NCBI GenBank assembly: GCA_036898135.1
Contig: CM072514.1
Location: 82,583,541-82,647,540, forward strand
DNA length: 64,000 bases
DNA from: Oncomelania hupensis
Taxonomy: Eukaryota > Mollusca > Gastropoda > Littorinimorpha > Pomatiopsidae
Direction: 5' to 3'
This document shows positions 31,120 to 42,565 of this stretch, one piece after another. The position numbers and the translations under genes are program-made. How positions within the stretch are numbered: position 1 is the stretch's first letter; each line of letters starts with the position of its first letter. A model generated the notes under the pieces. It ran no database searches. It worked only from the letters and a program-made list of their open reading frames with translations, and was not told the DNA's origin.

Positions 31120-32364
31120 CAGGGGCGTCGCACGGTCCAAAATATTGGGGGGGGGGGGGGGCAACCCTGTCGACGGGGAGGTGAGGGAGTGGGGGCTGAC
31201 AAGCGGGACGCACCCTGTAATATATCCTCGTACCTTCATCCAACTGAAAGACTGAGAGTAAAAACATTTAATTATTTATGTTCTTCTTTACTGAAAATAC
31301 AAGATTCATTTCCAGAAACTACAAATACATGATTAGCGATATGTGATAATGATTAAAACCAGGAAACACGAACATTAATTACCTGCCGCAAGATCATCTA
31401 GGTTGAAATTGTGTCTTCTCTATAAATCACAAGTCGTTTTGCATATTGCATACATATAATGACCAAACACTTCCACTACCAGTTTCAGAAAATCAGTCAA
31501 TTGATCAATTTGTTTTACTAGGGCGTATATTACTCGCAGTTTCTCTAAAGCAAAATACTGTCTGTCTGAGTGCCTTTTGTCTTGGTGATCACAGATGATC
31601 TTACTAGTAGTCCATGAACAAAATCTCAGCTAGTTCAGTCCACAAACATCGGAGATCTATTCGCGGACACATAAACAAACAAAACAAACAAACAAACAAA
31701 CAAACCAAGTGAAACCTATAATGGGGGGTGGGGGTGGTGGTGTAATAATCAAAGCAGTCAAGCCCACGTTATCTGTCCACAGAAAAGCGAACGGGTCCTT
31801 TTTTTTCCCCTTTTGCGATCAAAGCACGTGCACGTGTAGGCCTATCAACAAATTAAATCTAAATTAAAAAAATATCGCGCACCTCAACTATTTATTGACA
31901 CTTGCACATTCACCCTTGCCTTACTCATTTTACAGACTAAAGTAAATAATTGATATCAACAAACCTGGAAAACAGACGATTCCATTGTTTTGTTAATTTT
32001 GCTCTTTGCGTGATGAAATGACACTTCTTTCAAACAGCGAAAGCCAGCTCTGCTGCCCGGTGATTGCGTTAGCACCACGAAATATTTTGTTGTGAAACAC
32101 AGGCACATGCTAATAGATTATTGTAATATTATTTCGTACGTTAGCCCTTTACACTACGGTTTAAAAATATGGTGATTTTTTTAAATTATTGATTCTTCCT
32201 GCCTTCCTCTATCGTTTGAAATCTTCTTCTTCTTCTTCTTCTTCTTCTTCTTCTTCTTCTTCTTCTTCTTCTTTTCTTCTTTCTCTCTCTCTTTCTTTTT
32301 TTTTTGGCCAAATTATTGGGGGGGCAGGTGCCCCCTTCCTGCCCCCCCGTGTGCGACGCCCCTG
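31120..32364. mobile_element. hAT-like non-autonomous element, 5-bp target duplication
   Basis: CAGGGGCGTCGCAC at the left and its complement GTGCGACGCCCCTG at the right. TCCAT lies outside both ends (31115-31119 and 32365-32369). G-runs follow each end internally. It is 1245 bp, with no transposase frame and a (CTT)n tract at 32222-32276. It lies in the 2-kb insertion block of arm B. Confidence 0.8.
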
Positions 32365-33100
32365 TCCATTCGACCTCATGTTACTTTAACATTAGCACGC
32401 CTATGCACAGAGAATAGACCTACTTGTACGAAACTAGCCCTGACACAAAGTTACTGGCTCTCACTACAAAACATGTGTCAACATGTGCTTGAGGCAATGG
32501 GCAGAGAACTGAATATATACGATAAATTCGACAAACTGAGATTCTGAAGGAATAAAAACTACACTGTTGGAGTGCACTGACCCTGGATACACTGACATTG
32601 GATACAGAGAAGAAAGAAGAGGCGGCCTGGCATAGGAGATAAGGGAATAGTATGTTCGGCATGCGGAAAGCTATGTTTAGCCTAGAGCAGAGGGAGGAGC
32701 TGTCTGCAATAAACACGAGTCCCTTTTGCAACAAACCACAGCATCCGTCACCTGCCACAGCAACACACGAGGAGCATGCGGATCCAAAACTAATATGACA
32801 TAATCACAGCTTTAAAAACTACAGAACTACTTGATGTATAAATATTAAAAAGGTAACAAGCAAAAACAGAATCCTCCGAAAACACATTCAGAAAAAGAAA
32901 CCATTGAATCATCTCCATTATTAAAAGCAAAGCCATCATTAGATGTTTTTTCAATGCAGTAATAATTTTTCCAATTTAATTTTTAATATATAAAAATAAA
33001 CGTGCCATATGAACAGACCATCGTGAATCTCGCCTACCACAGTGGTATTTTAGTTGTACTGAATACAACATACTCAATGATATCAAAATCTCTGTTTTAA

Positions 33101-33247
33101 ATGAAGCTCGTTGAATTAAAGAAAATTAATCTCTCAAACATTGTTAAGCTTGTTGGAATTTCAACAGTATATATAGCAACAAAAGATTACCTCGTTAAGC
33201 CAAAACTTACTTCCACCAGACCTCCACATCTAACCTTTGATCTTTGA
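33101..33247 (+). CDS. Small conserved Polinton-relic protein, copy B (48 aa)
   Basis: An intact ATG-to-TGA frame, MKLVELKKINLSNIVKL through TKDYLVKPKLTSTRPPHLTF. It is homologous to 6717-6860; about 60 percent of residues match by eye. Part of the block shared by the two arms. Function unknown. Confidence 0.45.
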   Translation: MKLVELKKINLSNIVKLVGISTVYIATKDYLVKPKLTSTRPPHLTFDL

Positions 33248-33553
33248 CCACATCTAACCTATTCTGTTTAATTAAAACCTGGCTTACCAGTTGATTTTGT
33301 TTTAAAAGGAAGTAATATTATCAGTAAATAATGTTTTCATATTTCAAATGTAGCACACAAAATTCTCAAAATCAATGCAAATTACCCGATAATATAAGAA
33401 ACAAAAATAACTGTAATAAAAAAAGAGTTTATTTAATGAGAAAAGTGAAAACTAGATGTATTTTGAGAAATAAAAGGCCTAATTCAAGACAAGATTTATG
33501 CTTTAAACTAGAAAGGATGCCTACTCTTTCCAACACTCTTCAACATCTTCCTA

Positions 33554-33870
33554 GAGCGCATCATGTCAGATGCCCTTGCAGATCACGAAGGCACAGTCAG
33601 CATAGGGGGAAGAGCAATCTCCAACCTTCGTTTTGCGGATGACATTGATGGATTGGCTGGAGAGGAACAAGTACTTGAACAGCTGGTACAGAGGCTTGGC
33701 ACCACCTCCAGAGCCTATGGAATGGAAATAAGTGCAGAGAAGACCAAAATGATGACCAAAAACACCAATGGCATCAACACGGACATCAAAGTCCAAGGCC
33801 AATTCCTCAACACAGTGAATAGCTTCAAATATGTAGGAGCCATTGCATCAGACAATGCTGCCGTGAACTG
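33554..33870 (+). pseudogene. RTE-1 reverse transcriptase, left piece
   Basis: Contains MSDALADHEGTVSIGGRAIS, FADDIDGLAGEEQ (catalytic FADD) and AEKTKMMTKN. It ends where the TIR element interrupts it; the last four codons come from the inserted element. The same sequence in intact form is in the copy at 42566-43842. Confidence 0.8.
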
Positions 33871-34435
33871 ACAAAACCGAGCAAGTCCACAAAACCTACT
33901 TTCGAGAAAATCGACGTTTTGTGTTGCGCTATATTACGCGATCGTTTCTGGAAGTTTAAGGGCATATTATAATGCAATTCCTCGATTTAAGAGTGCATAC
34001 CTTGAATGTTAAAGAAATGTTTGATAGATTTGATGTTTTAAGACTATTTGTGGACTTGCTTTGTTTTGTCAGATTATTCTTGAGATAGGTCTTTGTTGAG
34101 AACATGACAAAACCAAGCAAGTCACCCACTTGGTTTTGTCAGTTTATTATTGAATTAAATCCTTGTTAAAAAAATTCACAAAAACAAGTAAGTCAAATCC
34201 GCTTGGTTTTGTCAGTTTATTATTAAGTAAATCCTTGTTTTCAAAATTCACCAAACCAAGTAAGTCCCATAGGCCGTTTCTTTGTTAAAAAGTCTGACGA
34301 GATGAGTCACATAAGTTCGGTTTTGTAAAATGTGGGTGCGGCAGTTAAAGTGTATGTATGTGTGTGCGTGTTTGTTATTGTTTTTAGCCATTCTTCACTT
34401 AATATTCCTCGGTTGGTATGCAAGAGTCATGGTTA

Positions 34436-34632
34436 TGGGGTAGCCCGTAGCGCAGTGGGTAGGCGCCGGTGTTCAATGCCGATGGTCGCGGGTTCGAGCT
34501 CCGCACGGGGCAAAACTTTAGGATTCTTATGAGACTTTACGGGTCACCGAGGGTTCTCTCCGGGTACTCCGGTTTCCTCCCTCCCTTCAAAATAATATTA
34601 GATGCAGCCAATTTAATTTTAAAAATACAAAA
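34436..34632 (+). mobile_element. tRNA-derived SINE
   Basis: A tRNA-like head with box A TAGCGCAGTGG and box B GGTTCGAGCTC spaced 33 bp apart. A central region CCGGGTACTCCGGTTTCCTC follows, a conserved core I associate with broadly distributed animal SINEs (possibly the MetaSINE type; not certain). The tail is an A/T-rich 3' end. It is in the TIR element just upstream of RTE-2. Confidence 0.7.
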
Positions 34633-34739
34633 CTATTTTCCTTTCAGTTTTCTATTGTAGCGATCTTCCTGCCTTTACACCACGTGTATGTCTTGTATTT
34701 TGTTGCCCTTGTTGTGTGTCTGTAATATATTTGTTGCTG

Positions 34740-37700
34740 TTTGTTTGTGGGTTCGAGCACAGAATAGAATAGACCCAACGTTTCCCGGCGAGTCGAAAGA
34801 GGCGACTAACAGGGTAATGTTAACACGGCATCACTGGGCGAAAGTCTTCTACACAGAAGTCACCTGCCAGGGCGAGGAACCTCACGTTACTACAGGTTCA
34901 ACGACCACGTGCTCAAGGCCAAGGCGAGCCACACTGTATTCGTGGATTTCGGCTGTGGCCAACAGCCTGGAGAGGAATGGGCACCGTCAAGTCTTTTTTT
35001 GCCCAAGACACACTACATGATGACACTATCCACTAATTCCATACCGGATCGGTCGTCGCACGGCTCAAGGACCGCGCCTTCCGTTGGCCACCAGGACGGA
35101 GGTGTTAAGTATGCTACTGATGGACAATTTAGCAAGATCCGCACGAGAAACAACATCGTCATAGAAACCTGGAATGTCAGGACCCTAACTGCGGAAGGAA
35201 AATTAGAAGAACTGGTCCACGAGTTGGACCACTATCGATGGAACGTTCTAGGCATCAGCGAACTGCGCTGGAAAGGCCTATGTGAAACAACGACCGACAA
35301 AGGCCACAAGCTCTATTTCAGCGTTAGAAATTAAAGGAACGAACACGGCGTTGGATTCTTGGTCCACAAGAACATTCTAGCCACTGTCATGGGTTGCCGC
35401 CCAGTCTCCAGTAGACTCATTACCATCCCCCTGAGAGCAGCCCTTTTCAACATCACCATCATCCAGGCCTATGCCACAACATCGGACTATGACGACAGCG
35501 AAGTGGAGGATTTTATGAAAATCTACAGGCGGTCCTTGACCAAGTGCCGAAGAAGGATATAGTCATAGTGCAAGGCGACTGGAATGCCAAGGTTGGCCAA
35601 GATGCGCACCACAACTGGGGAGACACATGTGCACCCCACTGTAACAACGAGACAAATGACAGGGATCTGAGATTCTTGGAGCTTGCCAGACACAACAATT
35701 TGGTACTGGCAAACAAGCTTGGTCTCCACAAAAACTCCATACGATGGACATGGCACATTCCCGGCGGGGAGCATCACAACCAAATAGACTACATCATGGT
35801 CAAGAAACGCTTCAGATTAAGCATCAACATTGGCAGGACACGCACTTTTCCAGGAGCAGACATCGGAAGTGACCACGATCTCTTGATGATGTCTTTCCGG
35901 CTCCACTTGAAGAGAGTAAATACAGCAAAGTGCACTAGACTGAAGTTCGACCTGGACAAACTGCAAGACCCGGAGGTGGCAGAACTATTTCAGGCCACAA
36001 TTGGAGGGAAATTTGCACCACTGCTCATTTTGGGGACTGGTGAAATAGATGTCAACACCATGACCACCACCTTCAACTCAGCCGTGATGGATGCCGCCAC
36101 TGAGATCCTTGGCAAGCACCGACCAAAGAAAAAGCCGTGGATCACACCTGAACTTTTGGATGTGTGTGATAAACGAAGAGAGATTAAAAAAAAAGAAAAA
36201 AGAACACCTCACAGTGAGCTGATGTCTACCGAAAAATCAACAATGATACCCGAAAAGGCATGCGCACAGCAAAGGAGAACTGGATAGAAGATCAATGCCA
36301 TGAAATAGAGAACAGTCTGAACAGAAACAACAGCAAGAAGGCCTACCAGACTGTAAAGCGGCTGACAAATGTCAAACAGCCCTAAGTCTCCACGATCCAA
36401 AGCAAGTCTGGCATATGCCTTACAGAAGAACAAGAAGTCTTGGACAGATGGACAGAGTACTGCTCTGACCTTTACAACCATACACCAAATGGAGTTCTAG
36501 CATGTCCCGAGAACAGAGAAGAACAAATCCTCCCATTTCTCCGGGAAGAAGTTGAGGCAGCAGTGCTATCGCTAAAGAAAAGTAAGTCAGCGGGAGTGGA
36601 CAACATACCCGCGGAACTGCTACAAGCAGGAGGAGAAGCGATGATTGATGCCCTCACTATTATCTGTAACAAGATCTGGCAGAGTGGAGAGTGGCCTATA
36701 CCATGGGCCCAGTCGCTTGTCATCGCTCTTCCCAAAAAAAGGTAACCTTCAGGAGTGTGAAAATTACCGCACCGTCAGCCTCATCAGCCATCCCAGCAAG
36801 GTCCTCCTGAAAATAATACTCAACAGGTTGAAACCCCAAGCTGAACAAATCATAGCTGAAGAACAAGCAGGATTCAGGGCAGGGCGAAGTACCACTGAAC
36901 AGATTTTCAACCTCAGAATAATCTGTGAGAAATACCTACAGCACCAACAACATCTATATCAAGTGTTCATAGACTTCAAGAAAACGTTTGACTGAGTCTG
37001 GCATGTAGCTCTATGGGCAACAATGAAAGTATACAATATTAGCCCTAAAATTATTGAAGCCATCAAACGCCTGTATGACAAGGCTACAAGTGCAGTCCTC
37101 CACAACAGCGCCATCGGAAACTGGTTCAGAACAACAATCGGTGTGCGTCAAGGATGCCTACTCTCTCCAACACCCTTCAACATCTTCCTAGAGCGCATCA
37201 TGTCAGATGCTCTTGCAGATCACGAAGGCACAGTCAGCATAGGGGGTAGAGCAATCTCCAATCTTCGTTTTGCGGATGACATTGATGGATTGGCTGGAGA
37301 GGAACAAGAACTTTAACAGCTGGTACAGAGGCATGACACCACCTCCAAAGCCTATGGAATGGAAATAAGTGCACAGAAGACCAAAATGATGACCAACAAC
37401 ACCAATGGCATCAACACGGACATCAGAGTCCAAGGTCAATCCATCAACACAGTGCATAGCTTCAAATATTTAGGAGCCATTGTATCAGACAATGGGCCCG
37501 ACAGAAAGTCCTCTCCAGGTTTGCACGAACAACTGCTGCACTGACAAGGTTTAAGCCATTTGGAAAGACAGGACCATCAGTCCATTCCAAAGTAAGACTG
37601 CTGCGCTCCCTTGTCATCTCCATCTTCCTATATGCTTGCGAAGCATTGACCCTCACAGCAGATCTCCAACCAAGAATACAAAGCATGGAGATGAGGTGAT

Positions 37701-38085
37701 ACAGAAGACTTCTGGGCTTTTCCTATACCCAACACATCACCAACGACGAAGTCCGAGAGACCATCACACAAGCTATTGGACAACACGATGACCTGCTCAC
37801 AGTGGTGAAGAAACGGAAACTCCGATGGTATGGCCACGTCACCAGATCATCAGACCTTGCAAAGACTATTCTGCAAGGCACAGTGCAAGGAGGTAGAAGA
37901 AGAGAGAGACCGAAAAAGAGGTGGGAGGACAACATTCGAGAATGGACTGGTTTGACACTGAGCGAAGCCATCAGGGCTGCTGAGGACAGGGAAAGATGGA
38001 GTATGTTGGTTAAACGATCATCTGTGGTGCCCCTACGACCTCAGGGTTACGGGACAGGGTAGGGTAGGATAGGATAGTTTGTTTG
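34740..38085 (+). mobile_element. RTE-2: near full-length RTE/BovB-like retrotransposon, inactive
   Basis: Holds an APE endonuclease, a reverse transcriptase and the (GGGTA/GGATA) tail in order. The 5' limit is not certain; the segment 34740-35100 may be 5'UTR. It lies inside the TIR element and is therefore the youngest layer of this nest, but it has several stops and frameshifts. Confidence 0.8.
35112..38062 (+). pseudogene. RTE-2 endonuclease-reverse transcriptase
   Basis: Endonuclease: IETWNVRTL, LGISELRW, QGDWNAKVGQD, HHNQIDYIMV and GSDHDLLMM give the APE-type catalytic residues in order. Reverse transcriptase: KSKSAGVDNIPAELL, ENYRTVSLIS, EEQAGFRAGRSTTEQ, FIDFKKTFD, GVRQGCLLSP and FADDIDGL. 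Lesions include a stop at 35332, a one-base loss in the T-run near 35515, a shift near 36230, a stop at about 36384, an A-run shift near 36738 and CGA-to-TGA at 36993. The NQIDYI-type endonuclease and the CFDP2-like arrangement point to the RTE/BovB group. Confidence 0.82.
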
Positions 38086-39459
38086 TTTCCACACCTCGTG
38101 GAAGTTGCCGCATAGGCGGAAGAGCCACAGGATCCTTCATGGTGGGCAGGAAAGTACATGAAGAAAACTCTTTTTCAAAAAGCCGAACACGTCATTTGCT
38201 GACTGAAATTTCGTCATCTTTTTCACAGGAAAATAATACTGCACAGCAGCAATAACATGGATTCTCACTGGTCCACTTCATCGTAAGGCACTTTCTCATT
38301 GGTCGGGAGGACTTACTTTTTTTTGTCAGTTTATTATTGAAGATGACGTCATCATGCCAACTCGAGCATCAGCCAGAGGATCGCCGAAACAAAATCGCAG
38401 TGGACTTGCTTGGTTTTGTTAGTTTATTCCCCCACTTAAATGTTTTTTAACAAGGACTTACTCTATGATATCTCCAAATCTAAACATAGTTCGGATTTGA
38501 TTTTTACAGGTAAGATGCGTCATTCTCTTGCAAGTTTGATGGCGCAAAAAACTCATTTTCGACCTTAGGTGGACTTACTCGGTTTTGTCAAATCACGGCA
38601 GAATGGGTCCCGACAGGAAGTCCTCTCCAGGATCGCGCAACCAACTGCTGCCCTGACAAGGTTGAAGCCCATTTGGAAAGACAGCTGCTCTCCCTTGTCA
38701 TCTCCATCTTCCTATAGGCTTGCGAAACATGGACCTTTAAAGCAAATCTACAACAAAGAATACAAAGCATGGAGATGAGGTGCTACAGAAGACTTCTGGG
38801 CATTAATTTCCTATACCCAGCACATCACCAACGACGAAGTCCGACAGACCATCACACAAGCCATTAGACAACACGATGACCTGCTCACAGTGGTGAAGAA
38901 ACTGAAACTCCGATGGTATGGCCATGTCACCACATCATCAGGCCTTCTAAAGACCATCCTGCAAGGCACAGTGCAAGGAGGTAGAAGAAGAGGGAGACCG
39001 AAAAAGAGGTGGGAGGACAACATTCGAGAATGGACTGGTTTGACCCTAAGCGAAGCCATCAGGGTTGCTGAGGACAGAGAAAGATGGAGTACGCTTTTTA
39101 AACGATCATCTGTGGTGCCCCTACGACCTCCGAGTTACGAGATAGGATTACATTACATGATTATTGCTTTAGGTCCGATGGGATAGGATAGGAAACTAGC
39201 CTATATAAGGTAAGTGAAGAGAGAGTGAAGGGGGTGTGGTAAAGGCCATGTTTATTGAGAACAGAAGGGAATAAAGAGGGGTGGCCGGGTTGATCTGTCA
39301 TTTTATCGTCTCTGATATTACCATTATTATTCAGCAAATCAAGCTTGCTTGTCTTTCCTTGTCGTCTGTCTTTGTTTCGTTCTTTTGACATCCATGAATA
39401 AACGCTTTCTTTTAATGACTAATTACCTAGCCTTTCTATATGTTTGACAAGCTTTTCAG

Positions 39460-39527
39460 ATGGCTGTTGTTCAAATGATTCTTGCTGCGAGAACAACTAT
39501 ACTAAAGACAAATGCTGCACGAAACGG
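39460..39527 (+). CDS. Cys-rich secreted protein copy B, Cys exon
   Basis: TTTTCAG acceptor, 68 nt, GTAAGTG donor; same length and splice sites as copy A. Encodes CC-x4-CC-x8-CC beginning GCCSNDSCC. All six Cys match copy A, but only 3 of the other 16 residues do; nucleotide identity is 44 of 68. The longer acceptor used in the copy A model exists here too (39324-39334) but would introduce two TAA codons, so copy B is either shorter or a pseudogene. Confidence 0.5.
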
Positions 39528-39867
39528 GTAAGTGATGACTGTTCAGGGTTGCAAAACTCGTATTCAAATCAACAAAGAGTGCAAAATATTTACAACTAAT
39601 GACAAAAAAATACATAAATTCCACAATGCCAACTTTAAAGCAAGATAGGTATTTGAAGCCTACAACAAGACTAAAGAGTTCCAAACTACCCAGCATAACA
39701 ACGTCTTTAAATATCCAAAGAATACACATACATTAAAAGAAAGGAATGAAAAGTTAACTTTATGATGAGGCGGAAGCACTAAACACACAAATCCTCAATT
39801 TGAGTACTTAATTTTAAAATGTTACATTTTTAATAGATTTTTTTGTTATGTGTTTTTCTTCCTCCAG

Positions 39868-39906
39868 GAACACTGCGTTGCTGATGGAATGTGTTGTCCG
39901 AACACT
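39868..39906 (+). CDS. Cys-rich secreted protein copy B, 13-codon exon
   Basis: CCTCCAG acceptor, 39 nt, GTAAG donor, phase 0 at both ends. Encodes EHCVADGMCCPNT. C-x5-CC is the same as in copy A. The expected terminal exon is missing from the local 3' flank. The one at 45837-45944 fits in phase and preserves the 7-residue spacing to the next Cys. Confidence 0.5.
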
Positions 39907-40439
39907 GTAAGTTTTAGTTACAAGAGTCATTTTTGGAACCACATTTGAATAACACTATAACCCCGTGGTAGATATGGCAGAAGATGTAGAGTCAGTGTTT
40001 CGTGTTCACCAGAGTAGCCAGGAAGCCTTTGACTCCTACTGTGCACCTCCTCTTTCCCCGTCACCCATTTCCTCCCTCCCTCTCTCCTCCTACTGGAAAT
40101 ATACCAGTCACCATCACGCTTTGTTGGTTTAAAAGGCCCCAAATTCGATGATTTGTTTACTTCCGGCAAAAATGGGTTTAACATTCACATTGTTTTTATA
40201 TTAAACGATGATAAAGTGGGATTCCGTTGCTCCTACCAACAGATAAAGTTTGAATATTCAATTTCGGTTCTGAGAGGGAGTTATGGTGTCATCTTTAAAT
40301 ATTGTTAAATTAGACTGCTATACTTGTATAATGTTTCTGTTGACTGATAGTGTTGTTCTGTTACTGTGGTCTTATTAACCTCTGCAGGTGTGGCTGGGTT
40401 TATTGTCGGTGTCAATGTGCTTGTAAATAGTGTTTACTG

Positions 40440-40655
40440 ATCCTGCAAGGCACGGTCCAAGTAGGCAGAAGAAGAGGGGGACAGAAGAGATTGGAGGACA
40501 ACATTCGAGAATGAACTGGCTTGTCGCTAAACGAAGCCATGAGGGTTGCTAAGGACGGAGAAAGATGGAGTACGCTGGTTAAACGAGCATCTGTTGTTTC
40601 CCAACGACTTTCGAGTCACGGGATAGGATAGGGTAGAATAGGATAGGATAGGATC
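40440..40655 (+). mobile_element. RTE-like 3' end fragment, arm B copy
   Basis: Same fragment as 5100-5254 in mirror position, with the (GGATA) tail. Predates the duplication. Confidence 0.7.
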
Positions 40656-40849
40656 ATTTCATTTTACTTATCCATTATGTTTTTAAGTACCAATTGCTTT
40701 AAGGATGTCAAGCGCGGTGAGCGCACTTAAAGTATGGTACCGCGCTTAAGAAATACCCGTGTTAAAAAATGTATTAATTAATGTAATAAATTAATATATA
40801 TATATATATGTTACCGGAAATACGTGTATTTTCTTTTAAAAAAAAGAAA

Positions 40850-40990
40850 GATGTAAATTCGTGTTTTATCTGTGACCACTAGCCGCTACATGTAATGACT
40901 AAAAGTTTTAGTCAATTCGTGTATTCTCTTAATTTTGAACCGCTTCAAAACACGCATTGACTGACTGTTCATTTTAGTCAATGCATGTTT
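40850..40990. repeat. Palindromic repeat block, arm B copy
   Basis: Units such as AGTCAATTCGTGTATTC and AACACGCATTGACTG, the inverse of the block at 4605-4732. In arm B it lies just after an AT run at 40790-40810, where the terminal Cys exon has been lost. Confidence 0.55.
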
Positions 40991-41506
40991 TGCTCAGTCA
41001 AGTCTTCTGACAATGTTTCAGAGCACATGCGAACGTATAGCATTATTTATATTACACAGACTAGCAGTTATTACCCGTCCAAATAAATTTTTGATGACCC
41101 AATTGCTGTGCCCGATGTTATATGCCCGTTTCAAAAATTTTCCTGGAAGTGACTTTTTTTGTGCATTCTGCAGCATTTTGTCATTTTATGTTTGTTTTTA
41201 ATCTGAAGAAGAGCAAAGCACGAAAATTCATTTGTCTTGTATTGTTGTATAATTAAAAGTATCTATTATATTTTGTTGTTGTGTTGCTGATTTTATGCCC
41301 GTTATAGGTTATCTTTGGGTGTCCAAGCTGTCAGCCACTGAGTGAAGTCAAATTTATTTGAGACTATAATGTTCCATTGTAGCCTACATAGTGTATAGTT
41401 TATGTTGTGGTGTTGGTACAATAACTACATGTAGGAAATATCAATTGCCTGAAAGTGGAAGAAATTGTAAACACAACAGGAACTGCTAAGTATTTTGAAA
41501 GTAAAA

Positions 41507-41791
41507 TACAATTATATGTTTATCTTTAATCTATGTCTCTTTTTAGTGATTCACCACTGACAGTGCACTTCAGCCTTCCACTTCCAGAATCATAAACACA
41601 ACTAAGATATACAGTATATCAAAGATACTTTTAATTAACATTAGCTCGAAAATTAATTCACATTGTATAAAAGTATCTTTGATATAATAATCTTTGTTGT
41701 GTTTATGATTCTGGAAGTGAAAGGCTGAAGTACACTGTCAGTGGTGAATCACTAAAAAGAGACATAGATTAAAAATAAACTTATAATTGTA
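41507..41791. repeat. Long hairpin (foldback MITE), arms about 130 bp
   Basis: The left arm from TACAATTATATGTTTATC to about 41636 is the inverse of the right arm from about 41660 to AATTGTA. The arms share TGTCTCTTTTTAGTGATTCA and GATTCTGGAAGTG-type segments with only a few mismatches. The loop is about 25 bp. TAAAA-like sequence lies on both sides. It would fold into a near-perfect stem. Confidence 0.85.
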
Positions 41792-41999
41792 ATAAAACAC
41801 AATAATCATTTATTTGAGGAGAACAGCATTACTGATTTATTGCACATGCATGTGATTAAAACAATAAGGCAATGCTATCACTGCATGCACAGAACTTTTT
41901 TCCTTATAATACATACCAATGAAATACCAAATTGAGGCAATCATAAAAAAAGCACCAAGCCATGTAAATGTAAATATGGACCTTTAGTCCCTACAGATA

Positions 42000-42450
42000 T
42001 TTATTTGGGAACAATTCAGTTTTAATTTAGATTCTAAATATTTATTTTTAATGTAAAGTTTGCTCTTAATTTAATATTTTTTTCTGATGAATCGAATGAC
42101 AATTAATTATGCTATGAAATTTACAATAAAACTATAATGTTATTTTCTAAATGTTTTTTTTTTAAAACAGACCTACCTATACCTATTTTTTTTTAAAAAG
42201 CATAAGATGTTAAGTGTTCTAAGAAGTACACGCATCATGGATAAATGAAAAAAAGAATATGAAGCATTTATTAATACCCGTGCTATGATTTTATTTTTAT
42301 TTATATTTTTATTTTTTTAATTTTTTTTAGCATTTTACTTGCACCTCGTTTTGTTTTTCAGTTGCCTCTGTTCCGCTCTTTTTCTTTATTATCTATATCT
42401 CTCTTATATCTGTCTCGCTCTGTATTATTAAATTTTATTAAAAAAAAAAA
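42000..42450. other. No gene seen; AT-rich
   Basis: Poly-T and poly-A rich stretch between the hairpin and the tRNA-like sequence. Confidence 0.4.
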
Positions 42451-42457
42451 AAAGGAC

Positions 42458-42530
42458 CAAGCGAGATTCGAACCCGGGTCTCTTTATTGACAGTCAAACG
42501 CCTTATTCAGTGAACCACGGGATGCTATAA
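42458..42530 (-). tRNA. tRNA-like sequence (Asp-like anticodon arm), probably pseudogene
   Basis: The minus strand reads GTGGTTCACTGAATAAGGCG, an anticodon arm around GTC, then CCGGGTTCGAATCTCG as a T arm. The acceptor ends pair poorly. Likely a tRNA pseudogene or SINE head rather than a working gene. Confidence 0.3.
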
Positions 42531-42565
42531 TTCTCTAAACTGATTTTAGGTCCCATATCATAAAA

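Larger units (their letters stand above)
33858..38601. mobile_element. TIR element with repeated subterminal motifs, inserted in RTE-1
   Basis: Left end CTGCCGTGAACTGACAAAAC, right end complementary to CTGCCGTGATTTGACAAAAC. AATG lies directly outside both ends (33854-33857 and 38602-38605). Joined without the insert, the RTE sequence is continuous. Variants of GACAAAACCAAGCAAGTCC occur repeatedly in both orientations within about 450 bp of each end, as for transposase-binding arrays. No transposase of its own is recognised. It hosts a SINE and RTE-2. Confidence 0.8.
33512..39192 (+). mobile_element. RTE-1: 5'-truncated RTE-like copy split by a TIR element
   Basis: AAACTAG flanks both ends (33505-33511 and 39193-39199). 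Arm A lacks this insertion at the corresponding place (near 6450). The left piece is 33512-33857, with SGVRQGC-downstream RT segments (FADDIDGLAGEEQ). The right piece is 38602-39192, RT C-terminus with LRWYGHV, GRPKKRWEDNIREWTGL and the (GGATA) tail. The reading is broken by frameshifts. Confidence 0.88.
28590..41010 (+). repeat. Arm B of the large inverted duplication
   Basis: Mirror of 4590-14530. Arm-specific insertions are the 2-kb block at 30779-32815 with a hAT-like element, and the RTE nest at 33512-39192. The terminal Cys exon expected near 40810 is missing: sequence jumps from an AT run to the 3' flank. Confidence 0.85.

Noticed and set aside
34436..34510. Functional tRNA gene
   Set aside because: The tRNA-like head is followed by a SINE core and tail; it is a SINE. 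The tRNA-like sequences at 22372, 42458 and 62568 also have stem defects.
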